From positions 62,001 through 126,000 of the forward strand of contig JAJPEN010000062.1 in assembly GCA_021166835.1 (NCBI GenBank): 64,000 nucleotides of DNA. The letters are read 5' to 3'. Source of the DNA: Burkholderiaceae bacterium. Lineage in GTDB: Bacteria; Pseudomonadota; Gammaproteobacteria; Burkholderiales; Burkholderiaceae. The position numbers and the translations under genes are program-made. Positions 52,375 through 60,890 of the stretch are shown in pieces. Below the pieces are notes generated by a model that saw only the letters and a program-made list of their open reading frames with translations, had not been told where the DNA came from and searched no databases. Within the stretch, counting starts at the first letter, position 1. Every line of letters begins with the position of its first letter.

Positions 52375-53361
52375 ATGCTCGCGATGACGCTTCACGCGCC
52401 GGGCGCGCCGCTCGTGCCCGAGCAACGAAACACCCCGCGGCCCGGAAAGGGAGAAGCGCTGCTGCGCGTGACGGCGTGCGCCGTGTGCCGCACCGACCTG
52501 CACATCGTCGATGGCGAGTTGCCGCTGCCGAGACTTCCGGTGGTGCCGGGACACGAGATCGTCGGCATCGTCGAGGCGCTCGGCGACGGCACGCGCGACG
52601 TATCGATCGGCGAGCGGGTCGGTGTGCCCTGGCTCGGGCAGGCCTGCGGTCACTGCCGCTATTGTTCGGAAGATCGCGAGAACCTGTGCGACACACCACG
52701 GTTCACCGGCTTGCACCGGGACGGCGGCTTCGCCACGCACGTGCTCGCCGATGCCCGCTTCTGCCATTCGCTCGAAGGCATCGCGCTGCCCGACGCGCAG
52801 GCGGCACCGCTGCTGTGCGCCGGGCTGATCGGCTGGCGCTCGCTGAAGCGGGCCGGCGACGGGCAAGCGATCGGCCTGTACGGTTTCGGCGCTGCGGCAC
52901 ATCTGGTCGCCCAGCTGGCCGTGCAACAGGGCCGGCGCGTCCATGCGTTCGTCCGTCCCGGCGATGCAGCGGCCGTCGCACACGCGTACTCGCTCGGCGC
53001 GGCGTGGGCCGGCGGATCCGACGAGATGCCGCCCGAAGCGCTCGATGCGGCGATCCTCTTCGCGCCGGTCGGCGCGCTCGTTCCGCAGGCGCTGCGCGCG
53101 CTGCGCAAGGGAGGAAGGGTCGTCTGCGGGGGCATCCACATGAGCGACATCCCGTCGTTCCCGTACGAAATCCTGTGGAACGAGCGCGAGATCCGCTCCG
53201 TGGCGAACCTGACGCGCGCCGACGGCCGCGAGTTCCTCGACCGGGTGCGCGCCAACCCGATCCGCGTGGACGTTCGGACCTGGCCGCTCGACCAGGCCAA
53301 CGACGCGCTCGCCGCGCTGCGCGACGGCAGGGTTACCGGCGCGGCGGTACTGCTGCCATAG
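52375..53361 (+). CDS. Zinc-dependent alcohol dehydrogenase (AdhP-like)
   Basis: 328-aa medium-chain dehydrogenase. Catalytic zinc residues Cys38 (ACAVCRTDLHIVDG), His60 and Glu61 (VPGHEIVG); structural zinc Cys quartet in CGHCRYCSEDRENLC; nucleotide-binding LYGFGAAAHLVAQLA (GxGxxA form). Oxidises or reduces an alcohol/aldehyde with NAD(P). The start at 52375 could also be the ATG three codons later. Whether it belongs with the bzd operon is unclear; about 110 bases separate them. Confidence 0.9.
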   Translation: MLAMTLHAPGAPLVPEQRNTPRPGKGEALLRVTACAVCRTDLHIVDGELPLPRLPVVPGHEIVGIVEALGDGTRDVSIGERVGVPWLGQACGHCRYCSEDRENLCDTPRFTGLHRDGGFATHVLADARFCHSLEGIALPDAQAAPLLCAGLIGWRSLKRAGDGQAIGLYGFGAAAHLVAQLAVQQGRRVHAFVRPGDAAAVAHAYSLGAAWAGGSDEMPPEALDAAILFAPVGALVPQALRALRKGGRVVCGGIHMSDIPSFPYEILWNEREIRSVANLTRADGREFLDRVRANPIRVDVRTWPLDQANDALAALRDGRVTGAAVLLP

Positions 53362-53399
53362 CGAGAGTCGTCACCGATCGCGCGACAAGGCTCGCCGGC

Positions 53400-53424
53400 C
53401 GCACTGCCGAGGCTCGGCAGTGCG
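53400..53424. terminator. Bidirectional stem between convergent genes
   Basis: A perfect 12-bp inverted repeat (arms CGCACTGCCGAG and CTCGGCAGTGCG) with a single central base lies in the 80-base gap between the converging dehydrogenase and livF genes. No T-run is evident on either side, but the position and stem strength suit a transcription barrier for both. Confidence 0.65.
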
Positions 53425-53441
53425 TCATCTGCCGCCCTGCC

Positions 53442-54140
53442 CTACACCCCGAGGTAGCGCTGCAGCAGTTCCGGCTGCGCCTTCAACTCCGAAGCCGGAC
53501 CCTCGTGCGCGATGTGTCCGTTGTTGATGATGTAGACGCGGTCTGCGAGCGCCAGCGCGGCCGCGATGTTCTGCTCGACCAGGATGATCGTCTGCCCGGC
53601 CTGTGCGAGGTCGTGGCAGGCGCGGACGAGGTCCTGCACGATGATCGGCGCGAGCCCCTCGAAAGGTTCGTCGAGCAGAACGAGCTTGGGATCGCGAACC
53701 AGCGCACGCGCGATCGCCAGCATCTGCTGCTCACCGCCCGACAGGTCGGTGCCGCGGCTGGTGCGACGCTCCTTCAGCCGCGGAAACATCTCGTAGATGC
53801 GCTCCAACGGCCACTTGTTCTCGGCGGTGAGCCCGGCGAGGACGATGTTCTCCTCGACGTTCAGGCTGCCGAAGATGCGGCGTTCCTCCGGCACGAGCTG
53901 CATGCCGACCCGGGCGATGTTGTGCGCCTTCTTGCCGGCGAGTTCGATGCCGTCGAGCTTGACGCTGCCGCCCCTGGGCTTGACCACGCCCATCAGGCTT
54001 TTCAGCGTCGTCGACTTGCCGGCGCCGTTGCGTCCGAGCAGCGCGACCACTTCGTTCTTCTTCACGCTCAGCGAGACGTCGAACAGGATGTGGCTGTCGC
54101 CGTAGTAGCTGTTCAATGCGTCGACTTCGAGCAGGCTCAT
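53442..54140 (-). CDS. livF: ABC transporter ATP-binding protein, LivF type (set C)
   Basis: 232 aa. Walker A GRNGAGKSTTLKSL near 37, signature DLSGGEQQMLAIARAL, Walker B LVLLDEPFEGLAP, H-loop IILVEQNIAAALALADR. The ATG at 54140 overlaps the stop of the permease-ATPase fusion by 4 bases. Last gene of the third HAAT transporter. Confidence 0.93.
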   Translation of the reverse strand: MSLLEVDALNSYYGDSHILFDVSLSVKKNEVVALLGRNGAGKSTTLKSLMGVVKPRGGSVKLDGIELAGKKAHNIARVGMQLVPEERRIFGSLNVEENIVLAGLTAENKWPLERIYEMFPRLKERRTSRGTDLSGGEQQMLAIARALVRDPKLVLLDEPFEGLAPIIVQDLVRACHDLAQAGQTIILVEQNIAAALALADRVYIINNGHIAHEGPASELKAQPELLQRYLGV

Positions 54141-56011
54141 GCAAGTTCTCCGAACGCCAGCTCTCCGTTGACGCCGCCGAGATAGGCTTCCTGGACCTTG
54201 GGGTCGGTCTTGATCTGCTCGGGCGTGCCCTCGACCAGAACCTTGCCCTCCTGAAGCACAGTGACCTTCTCGACCAGCTCGAACAGCGAGTCCATGTCGT
54301 GGTCGATGACGATCATCGTTCGGCCCTGGGCGATCGACTTCAGCAGCGCCACCGTCTCGACGCGTTCCGACGGGCTCATGCCGGCCAGCGGTTCGTCGAG
54401 AAGCAGCAGGCTGGGCGAGGTGGCCAGCGCCAATCCGATCTCGAGGCGCCGCTTCTCGCCGTAAGCGAGCTCGGAAACCGGCGCCTCGAGCCGCTCGCTC
54501 AGGTGCACCAACGCTGCGGTGCTCTCGACGCGCGCGGAAAGGCCCGGCACCTTGCGCAGGTTGCGAAAGAGGTCGAGCTTGAACTTGCCGCGCGTCTCGC
54601 CGAGTGCGGCGATGGCCAGGTTCTGTCGCACGCTCAACCGATCGAAGAGCTGGTTGATCTGGTAGCTCTTGGTGAGGCCGAGCTGGCAGACATCGGTGAC
54701 GCCCAGGTGCGTGATGTCGCGGCCTTCGAAGATGATCGTGCCCGACGTCGGCTGGACCTCGCAGGTCAGCATCTTGAAGAAGGTGCTCTTGCCGGCGCCG
54801 TTGGGCCCGATGATGCCGCGGATCTCGCCGCGGTTCACGCTGAAGTCGATGTCGCGGTTGGCGATCAGGCCGCCGTAGCGCTTGCTCAGGCCGCTTGCCT
54901 GCAGGATGGGTCCGGTGCCCGGACCGGTCTGCTTGCGACGCGCCGGCATCGGCACCACGATGTGCTCGCCGGTGGCGGCAGCCGCTCGCCGCACGGGCTC
55001 CGTCGCCGCCGGCGCCTGTGCCGGCTTCGACCCGCCTTTCACCATGTGGTAGAGGTCGATGATGGCGCCGGCCAGCCCGCGGCGCAGGAAGACCACCAAC
55101 AGCACGAACACGATGCCGAGCACCAGCTTCCAGGTGGCGCCCAGGTTCAGCGTGGTCTGGAAGAAGTCGCTCAGGTACAGCCAGGTGGCGGCGCCGAGCA
55201 GCGGGCCGAACAGCGTGCCCGCGCCGCCGATCGCCGTCTGCATGATGATCTCGCCCGACGTGTGGAACATGAAGGCGTCGGGCGGCATGAAGCCCTGCAT
55301 CAGGCCGAGCAGGCCGCCGGCGAATCCGGCGTACATCGCCGCGACGACGAACACCGTCAGCTTGTAGCCGTGGATGTTGTGGCCGAGCGCCTGCGCGCGC
55401 AGCGGATTGTCGCGGATCGCGCGCAGCAGCAGCCCGACCGGAGAACGCACGATGCGCAGCGCCACGACCAGGCCCACGAAGTACCAGAAGGCCAGGAAGA
55501 TGTACATCGAGAAGTTGTCGTCGAACTCGATGGTCGTGAAGCCGAGCTCCAGGTTCGGCGTGGGCACGCCGGGCAGCCCGTTCTCGCCGCCGGTGTAGGC
55601 CGACAGCGGATTGAACTCGAGGAAGAAGAAGACCTCTGCGATGGCCACCGTGATCATCGCGAAGTAGATGCCGGTTCGCCGCAACGCGATCAGCCCCACC
55701 AGGTAGCCGACGATGCCGGCGACCACCGTGCCGACGACGACGGCGGCGATCGTGTTGGTGAACTCGGTCTGCGTGAGCAGGTAGGCGGCGAACATGCCGC
55801 CGGTGCCGAAGAACGCCGACTGGCCGAAGGAAAGCAGGCCGGCGTAGCCGAACAGCAGGTCGAAGCCGATCCCGACCAGTCCCCAGATGAGGATGCGGTT
55901 GATCGTCGTCGGCGTGAAGCCGAGGTACGGCAGGACGTAGGGCGCGGCGATCAATCCGAGGAGCGTCAGCGCCTCGACGAGGTACGGGCGGCTGGGTCGG
56001 GCCATCGGCAT
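54137..56011 (-). CDS. LivM-LivG fusion: HAAT permease plus ATPase (set C)
   Basis: 624 aa. LivM-like membrane part (about 1-325, LFGYAGLLSFGQSAFFGTGGMFAAYLL and loop RAIRDNPLRAQALG) joined through a Pro/Ala/Lys/Arg-rich linker to a LivG-like ATPase (about 365-610, Walker A GPNGAGKSTFFKML, signature ELAYGEKRRLEIGLAL, Walker B LLLLDEPLAGMSP, VIDHDMDSLFELVEK). Start ATG at 56011 with GGGAG upstream; a second ATG two codons later is possible. Same architecture as set B, but the two are clearly diverged. Confidence 0.92.
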   Translation of the reverse strand: MPMARPSRPYLVEALTLLGLIAAPYVLPYLGFTPTTINRILIWGLVGIGFDLLFGYAGLLSFGQSAFFGTGGMFAAYLLTQTEFTNTIAAVVVGTVVAGIVGYLVGLIALRRTGIYFAMITVAIAEVFFFLEFNPLSAYTGGENGLPGVPTPNLELGFTTIEFDDNFSMYIFLAFWYFVGLVVALRIVRSPVGLLLRAIRDNPLRAQALGHNIHGYKLTVFVVAAMYAGFAGGLLGLMQGFMPPDAFMFHTSGEIIMQTAIGGAGTLFGPLLGAATWLYLSDFFQTTLNLGATWKLVLGIVFVLLVVFLRRGLAGAIIDLYHMVKGGSKPAQAPAATEPVRRAAAATGEHIVVPMPARRKQTGPGTGPILQASGLSKRYGGLIANRDIDFSVNRGEIRGIIGPNGAGKSTFFKMLTCEVQPTSGTIIFEGRDITHLGVTDVCQLGLTKSYQINQLFDRLSVRQNLAIAALGETRGKFKLDLFRNLRKVPGLSARVESTAALVHLSERLEAPVSELAYGEKRRLEIGLALATSPSLLLLDEPLAGMSPSERVETVALLKSIAQGRTMIVIDHDMDSLFELVEKVTVLQEGKVLVEGTPEQIKTDPKVQEAYLGGVNGELAFGELA

Positions 56012-56016
56012 GGCAA

Positions 56017-56892
56017 TTACTCCCGTCCCGCCACGCCGAGCAGTCCGTGAGGACGGAACATCAGCACGAGCGTCATGGCTACGAACAGCATCACGTAGGA
56101 ATAGGCCGGATTGAACATCGAGGTAATGCTGAGGATTTCGCCGGCGATCAGCCCGCCCAGGATCGCACCGGGGAAGGAGCCGACGCCGCCGATGACGACG
56201 ACGACGAAGGTCTGCACCAGGATGGCGTCACCGACGTCGGGCGCGATGGAAACCACGGGAGCGTTGACGATCCCCGAGAAGCCCGCCGCCATCGCGCCGA
56301 TGCCGAACACCAGCATGAAGATCTTGTAGACGTCGATGCCCAGCGCATCGACCATCGTCGAGTCCTCGATGCCGGCGCGCACGATCATGCCGATGCGCGT
56401 TCGGTAGAGGACGAAATACAGCACCAGCAACGCTACCGCGACGATGCCGAGCAGCCCGAGCCGATAGGTGGGGTAGACCATGAAACCGAGCTGCGTGATG
56501 CCCATCAGCGGCTCGGGCGGCGGAACCGCCTTCGACAGGCTGCCGAAGAAGAAACGCACGGCCTCGACGAAGACGATGCCCAGGCCGAAAGTGACCAGCA
56601 GCTGGTCTTCGGGCGGGCGCGAATAGAAGTGGCGGATGATCACCCGCTCGGTGACCACGCCAACCAGCATCACGAACAGCGACCCCGCGATCACCGCCGC
56701 GACGAACGAACCGGTGTAATCGAAGGCGACCCAGCCGGCATAGCCGCCGAGCATGAACATCGCGCCGTGCGCGAGGTTCAGCACGCCGAGCGTGCCGTAG
56801 ATGATCGTCAGGCCCGAGGAGATCAACGCCAATAGCGCCCCCAGCACGAGCCCGTTGAAGCACTGCGAGATGAAATTCGCCCAGTTGATCAC
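56017..56892 (-). CDS. livH: HAAT ABC transporter permease, LivH type (set C)
   Basis: 291 aa, multi-pass. ISQCFNGLVLGALLALISSGLTIIYG at the start, LGVLNLAHGAMFMLGGYAGW, loop MIVRAGIEDSTMVDALGIDV, and VVVIGGVGSFPGAILGGLIAGE near the end. Start is the GTG at 56892, giving the usual LivH N-terminus; the open frame extends 21 codons further without a better start. Five bases separate it from the fusion gene. Confidence 0.92.
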   Translation of the reverse strand: MINWANFISQCFNGLVLGALLALISSGLTIIYGTLGVLNLAHGAMFMLGGYAGWVAFDYTGSFVAAVIAGSLFVMLVGVVTERVIIRHFYSRPPEDQLLVTFGLGIVFVEAVRFFFGSLSKAVPPPEPLMGITQLGFMVYPTYRLGLLGIVAVALLVLYFVLYRTRIGMIVRAGIEDSTMVDALGIDVYKIFMLVFGIGAMAAGFSGIVNAPVVSIAPDVGDAILVQTFVVVVIGGVGSFPGAILGGLIAGEILSITSMFNPAYSYVMLFVAMTLVLMFRPHGLLGVAGRE

Positions 56893-57029
56893 GCTGTTCC
56901 GTCCGGATAGTGGATCGAGGAGCCCGATACACGGCGCGAGCGGCGGCGCCCGCAAGGACGCCTGCCGCCGAAAGGGCGGCAGGCGGGTTCAGGCTTCCGG
57001 CGCGCCGTGGCCGGAAGGTGCCCGAAGCC

Positions 57030-58403
57030 TCAGATGTAGTCGCCGAGCTTGCAGCCGAAGGCGTCGGGCTTCTGGATCACTTCCTCGCCCTTGACCTCGT
57101 CGACGACCTCCCAGAAGTCCTCGTCGTTGCGCATGTCCTTCTTCGCCTTGCCGCGAACGACGAACACCGGCCGTATGCATTGGTGGTCCTCGGGCCGGTA
57201 GTGCACGTCACCGACCAGCGACGGGATCGTCTCGCCCTTCTCCCAGTGCTTGATGACGTCGGGCGGATAGAAGTTGCCCGTCTCGGTGACCATCCGCGCC
57301 CAATGCGCGAAGCTGACGTACGCGTTCTCGGCGCCCCATTCCGGCCGGTAGCCGTACTTCTTGTGGAAGGCTTCGACGAACATCTTCGAGAGCGGGTATT
57401 TGTCCTCCAGAGTCCACCAGAAGTCGGTGGCGGCGAACACCCCGGCGCTGATGTCGACGCCGGTCTCCTTGGCGAAGAACGGAATCTGGTAGGGCAACAC
57501 CAGCGTCATCTTCGGCAGCAGGCCGAACTGCTTCGCCTGCTGGCTCGACAGCACCGCGTCGCGCCCCCAGTTGACGTTCATCAGGAACTCGGCGCCCGAG
57601 TTCGCGATGTTGGTCAGGTACTGGCTGAAGTCCTGCGTGCCCAGCGGCGACACCTGGTTGGTGACCGTCGTCCATCCACCCTTGTCGCGCAGGAAGCGCT
57701 CGGTGGACTCGGTGGTCGTGTGGCCGTAGGTGTAGTCCGGCGTCATGAACGCCATCTTTCGATTCTTGCCGAACTGCTTGAGCAGGATCGGACCGATCGC
57801 ATTGGCCGCCATTTCGCCGAAGAAACCCTGGCGGAAGCCGTAGCGCACGCAGTCCTTGCCGGTGGTGTCGTTCGAACCCGAGATGCCCGGCATGTAGAGG
57901 ATCTTCTCGCGCTGCGCGAACTTGTTCAGCGCCACCGCAACGGCCGACGACGTCGACCCGGTCATCAGGATGACCTTCTTCTGGTTGATGAAGGTCTGCT
58001 GCGCCTGCACCGCCTGGTTCGGCTTGGCCGCCGAGTCGGCGTAGAGCAACTCCACCTTCTTGCCGAGCACGCCCTTGTCGACTTTCGGCGCGAGCTTCTT
58101 CATGAGCTCGTGATTCGTGTTCATGTGCTCGACGGCCAGCTCCCAACCCTTGAGCTCGTCGGCGCCCTGCACGGCGTACGTGCCGGTGAGCGGAACCGCC
58201 GCGGCCACGTAGACCGTATCGCCCTGCGTGCCGGCCGGCCAGGTGCCGATCGCTGGTTTGTCCTGCGCGAAAGCCCAATTGATGTGGCCGAGCCCGGGAA
58301 TGAGAACCGCCCCGGTGCCCAGGCGCAGCGCATCGCGGCGCGAGATTCCTTCCCTGCCCGCCACCTGGCCGTCGCTACGGCTCCTGTCATCGCTTCTGCC
58401 CAT
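57030..58403 (-). CDS. Branched-chain-type ABC transporter substrate-binding protein with Tat-like signal (set C)
   Basis: 457 aa. N-terminal twin-Arg signal ISRRDALRLGTGAVLIPGL (residues about 21-40) suggests Tat export. Mature part: VYVAAAVPLTGTYAVQGADELKGWELAVEHMN, AQQTFINQKKVILMTGSTSSAVAVALNKF and SNDTTGKDCVRYGFRQGFFGEMAANAI, a HAAT receptor type that I associate with aromatic acid uptake genes next to benzoyl-CoA pathways. ATG at 58403 with a GGAGG site; upstream frame extension ignored. First gene of transporter set C, divergent from the XRE regulator. Confidence 0.9.
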   Translation of the reverse strand: MGRSDDRSRSDGQVAGREGISRRDALRLGTGAVLIPGLGHINWAFAQDKPAIGTWPAGTQGDTVYVAAAVPLTGTYAVQGADELKGWELAVEHMNTNHELMKKLAPKVDKGVLGKKVELLYADSAAKPNQAVQAQQTFINQKKVILMTGSTSSAVAVALNKFAQREKILYMPGISGSNDTTGKDCVRYGFRQGFFGEMAANAIGPILLKQFGKNRKMAFMTPDYTYGHTTTESTERFLRDKGGWTTVTNQVSPLGTQDFSQYLTNIANSGAEFLMNVNWGRDAVLSSQQAKQFGLLPKMTLVLPYQIPFFAKETGVDISAGVFAATDFWWTLEDKYPLSKMFVEAFHKKYGYRPEWGAENAYVSFAHWARMVTETGNFYPPDVIKHWEKGETIPSLVGDVHYRPEDHQCIRPVFVVRGKAKKDMRNDEDFWEVVDEVKGEEVIQKPDAFGCKLGDYI

Positions 58404-58498
58404 CTCGCCTCCTGTCCGTGGGGAATCGTCGAGCCGACGCGAGTTGCGTCGAATCTTCGCGGAAGAATGGTTGCCCCGAGTCAATGCGGCAATAGCTG

Positions 58499-58541
58499 AT
58501 TGACTTCACTAGTTATTTTTGTCAACAATGAGACGTGACAA
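58499..58541. promoter_or_regulatory. A+T-rich divergent promoter region with nested inverted repeats
   Basis: Three TGAC/GTCA half-sites occur: TTGAC (58500-58504), TTGTCAA (58519-58525) and TGACAA (58536-58541), giving inverted pairs TTGAC-N16-GTCAA and TTGTCA-N11-TGACAA. On the minus strand TTGACA (58525-58520) is a consensus -35 for the receptor gene. On the plus strand GATAAT (58555-58560) is a good -10 for the regulator. Probable shared operator zone. Confidence 0.5.
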
Positions 58542-58599
58542 GAGAAAATCTGTCGATAATTGACCTTGCGATGCAACAACGGGAGGCGATGGGCGCGCC

Positions 58600-60159
58600 G
58601 TGCCGCGTTCGTTGATCGGCGCACGCATACGCGAGCGACGCCGCGCGCTGGGAATCACCCAGGCGGGGCTGGCCGCGACGCTGGGTATCTCCGCTTCGTA
58701 CCTGAACCTGATCGAGAGCAACAAGCGCAACATCGCCGGTTCGCTGCTCAAGCGCGTAGGCGCGACGCTCGGCGTTGCGCTGGACGAACTCGACGGCGCC
58801 GCCCAGCGCCGGCTGGTCGATGACCTGGCCTCGGTGTCCGCCGATCCCGAACTTGCCGGCCTTCGACTCGACGCCGACAGCGCGGAGGAACTGGCCGGCC
58901 GACAGGAAGCATGGGCGCAGGCGGTCGTGCGGCTGCATCGAGCGCTGATCGATCGTACGCAAGCGGTGAGCGCACTGGCCGATCGGCTGCATCACGACCC
59001 CTTTCTCGCCGAAACCGTGCACTCGATGCTCAGCCGCGTATCGGCGATCCGCTCGTCGTCGGAGATCCTCGACACGGTCGAGGATCTCGAGCCCGGGCAG
59101 CGTGCGCGCTTCGTGTCGATCATCGGTTCGGAAAGCGCGCGACTGTCCGACGTCGCGCAGGCGCTCGCGTCGTTCTTCGACAAGGCCGGCGCCGGAACGC
59201 GTTCGGTGACGCCGGCGGAGGAAGTCGACGATTTTCTTCTCGAACGCGGCAATCACTTCCCGTCGCTCGAGCGGGCGAGCGTGGACTTCCGCGCCTCGGC
59301 ATCGATCTCCGGCGCCTGCCGGGAGAACGACCTCGCCGCCTATCTCGCTCGCGTGCACGACGTGCGGGTACGCGTCGGCGCGGCGAGCGATTCCTCTCCG
59401 ACGGCGCAATGGGACGAAGCCGCCCGCGTTCTCACGCTGCCGGGAGCAGTAGCATCGTCGACGCGCCGTTTCGAGCTGGCGAAATTCGCCGCGCAGACCT
59501 TCCTGCACGGCGCGCCGATCGCCGCCGAAATCTCGCGCGCGCCGCTGCTGACCGACGACGCGTCGCGGCGACGCGCGGCGCGCGTGCTCGTCTCGTACCT
59601 GGCGTCGGCGATCCTGCTGCCCTACGAACCGATGCTCGACGCGGCGATCGCCGAACGCTACGACATCGAACGTCTGATGCGCCGCTTCGACGCGAGCTTC
59701 GAGCAGGTCTGCCATCGGCTGGTCACGCTGCAGCGCCCCGGTGCAGAGGCGATTCCCTTCGCTTTCCTGCGCGTGGACGTCGCCGGCTTCGTCAGCAAGC
59801 GCTATCCGCTGCCGAACCTGCTGCTGCCGCGGCACGGTACCGCCTGCCCGCTATGGCCGATCTACGCCGCGTTCCAGTCCCCGGGTGCACTCGTGCGCGA
59901 CCACGTCGAATTCCCCAACGGCGGGCGCTTCGTGATGCTGGCACGCAGCGACGAGAAAGCGCGACCCGCGTACCCGATGCCGAGACGGCTCGCATCGGTG
60001 ATGCTCGCCTTCGATGCGCTGCACGCCGACCGCACGGTCTACGGCGACGGCCTGAATCTCTCCTCCGGCGCACCGGCCGTGCCGGTCGGGCCGACGTGCC
60101 GGCTGTGTGTGCGGCACGACTGCTGGTATCGGCAGGAAGACCCGATCGTCGACGTCTGA
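58600..60159 (+). CDS. XRE-family regulator with IrrE-like domain (ScfR/RamB-type)
   Basis: 519 aa. Helix-turn-helix near residues 7-62 (RIRERRRALGITQAGLAATLGISASYLNLIESNKR), a helical region, an ImmA/IrrE-like domain (about 235-390), and a C-terminal domain ending with CRLCVRHDCWYRQEDP (C-x2-C-x4-C), as in regulators of short-chain acyl metabolism. The zinc protease motif HExxH is replaced by FELAK in RRFELAKFAAQTFL, so it should be non-catalytic. The GTG at 58600 was used; GGGAGG lies 14 bases upstream, somewhat far. Divergent from transporter set C, which it may control. Confidence 0.88.
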   Translation: MPRSLIGARIRERRRALGITQAGLAATLGISASYLNLIESNKRNIAGSLLKRVGATLGVALDELDGAAQRRLVDDLASVSADPELAGLRLDADSAEELAGRQEAWAQAVVRLHRALIDRTQAVSALADRLHHDPFLAETVHSMLSRVSAIRSSSEILDTVEDLEPGQRARFVSIIGSESARLSDVAQALASFFDKAGAGTRSVTPAEEVDDFLLERGNHFPSLERASVDFRASASISGACRENDLAAYLARVHDVRVRVGAASDSSPTAQWDEAARVLTLPGAVASSTRRFELAKFAAQTFLHGAPIAAEISRAPLLTDDASRRRAARVLVSYLASAILLPYEPMLDAAIAERYDIERLMRRFDASFEQVCHRLVTLQRPGAEAIPFAFLRVDVAGFVSKRYPLPNLLLPRHGTACPLWPIYAAFQSPGALVRDHVEFPNGGRFVMLARSDEKARPAYPMPRRLASVMLAFDALHADRTVYGDGLNLSSGAPAVPVGPTCRLCVRHDCWYRQEDPIVDV

Positions 60160-60244
60160 TGCGGCTCCCGTTCTTCTTCGACGCACCCGAAGCCGCTACA
60201 CTGCGAGCTACCAGAAAACGTCGTTCCACCTCGGAAAACGGCTG

Positions 60245-60610
60245 ATGAACACGAGGGTGCTGATCGCCGAAGACGAACCCCACATCGTCGAGTCGCTGAG
60301 CTTCATTCTCAGCCGCAGCGGCTACGAAGTCTCTTCGGCACTCGACGGCGAGGCTGCGATGCAACGACTGCGCACCGACCCGCCCGACCTGATGATCCTC
60401 GACGTGATGTTGCCGCGGCTCAACGGCTTCGAGGTGCTCAAGCGGGTCAAGTCCGACCCGTCGTTGCGCTCGGTGCGGGTGATCGTCCTCACCGCCAAGG
60501 GCCAGGCGCACGATCGCCGCATGGCGGAGGAGATCGGCGTCGACGGCTTCATGACCAAGCCGTTCTCCAATCGAGAGATCATCGACGAAGTCCGCCGCCT
60601 GGCGCCGTGA
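60245..60610 (+). CDS. Single-domain response regulator (CheY-like)
   Basis: 121 aa, receiver only. VLIAEDEPHIVESLSFIL (acidic pocket), phosphorylated Asp in LMILDVMLPRLNGFEV, Thr in VIVLTAKG and Lys in DGFMTKPFSNREI. No output domain, so it acts by protein contact or in a phosphorelay. It lies two genes ahead of a symporter-type histidine kinase and is probably its partner. ATG at 60245; the open frame extends upstream into the preceding gene end. Confidence 0.92.
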   Translation: MNTRVLIAEDEPHIVESLSFILSRSGYEVSSALDGEAAMQRLRTDPPDLMILDVMLPRLNGFEVLKRVKSDPSLRSVRVIVLTAKGQAHDRRMAEEIGVDGFMTKPFSNREIIDEVRRLAP

Positions 60611-60614
60611 CGCA

Positions 60615-60890
60615 GTGAGCGGGCGAACGACCATGCCGCGCGCCCGTCCGCCCCGCCCGCCGCGAAACCCTCCCTCGCGCCGCCTGCGCGACGTCGCCGT
60701 GCTGCTGCCGCTGCTCGGCCTGTTCGCCTGGATGCCGCCGATCATCGGACTGTTCGCCGGGGGCGGACACGTCTTCGGCGTGCCGGCGATCGTCGCCTGG
60801 CTGTTCGGCATCTGGATCGTGCTGATCGCGTCGACGCTGGTGCTGTCCAGGCGCCTGGGCACCGACGACGAGGACGAGGACGAAGGCTGA
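60615..60890 (+). CDS. Small two-span membrane protein of a symporter-kinase locus
   Basis: 91 aa: a basic Pro/Arg-rich N-terminus (about 1-25), two hydrophobic segments (near 26-47 and 55-77) and an acidic end DDEDEDEG. The start is GTG at 60615 or ATG at 60633. The stop abuts the ATG of the sensor kinase (60891). Small membrane proteins of this layout often pair with sodium/solute symporter-type proteins; no firm family name. Confidence 0.7.
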   Translation: MSGRTTMPRARPPRPPRNPPSRRLRDVAVLLPLLGLFAWMPPIIGLFAGGGHVFGVPAIVAWLFGIWIVLIASTLVLSRRLGTDDEDEDEG

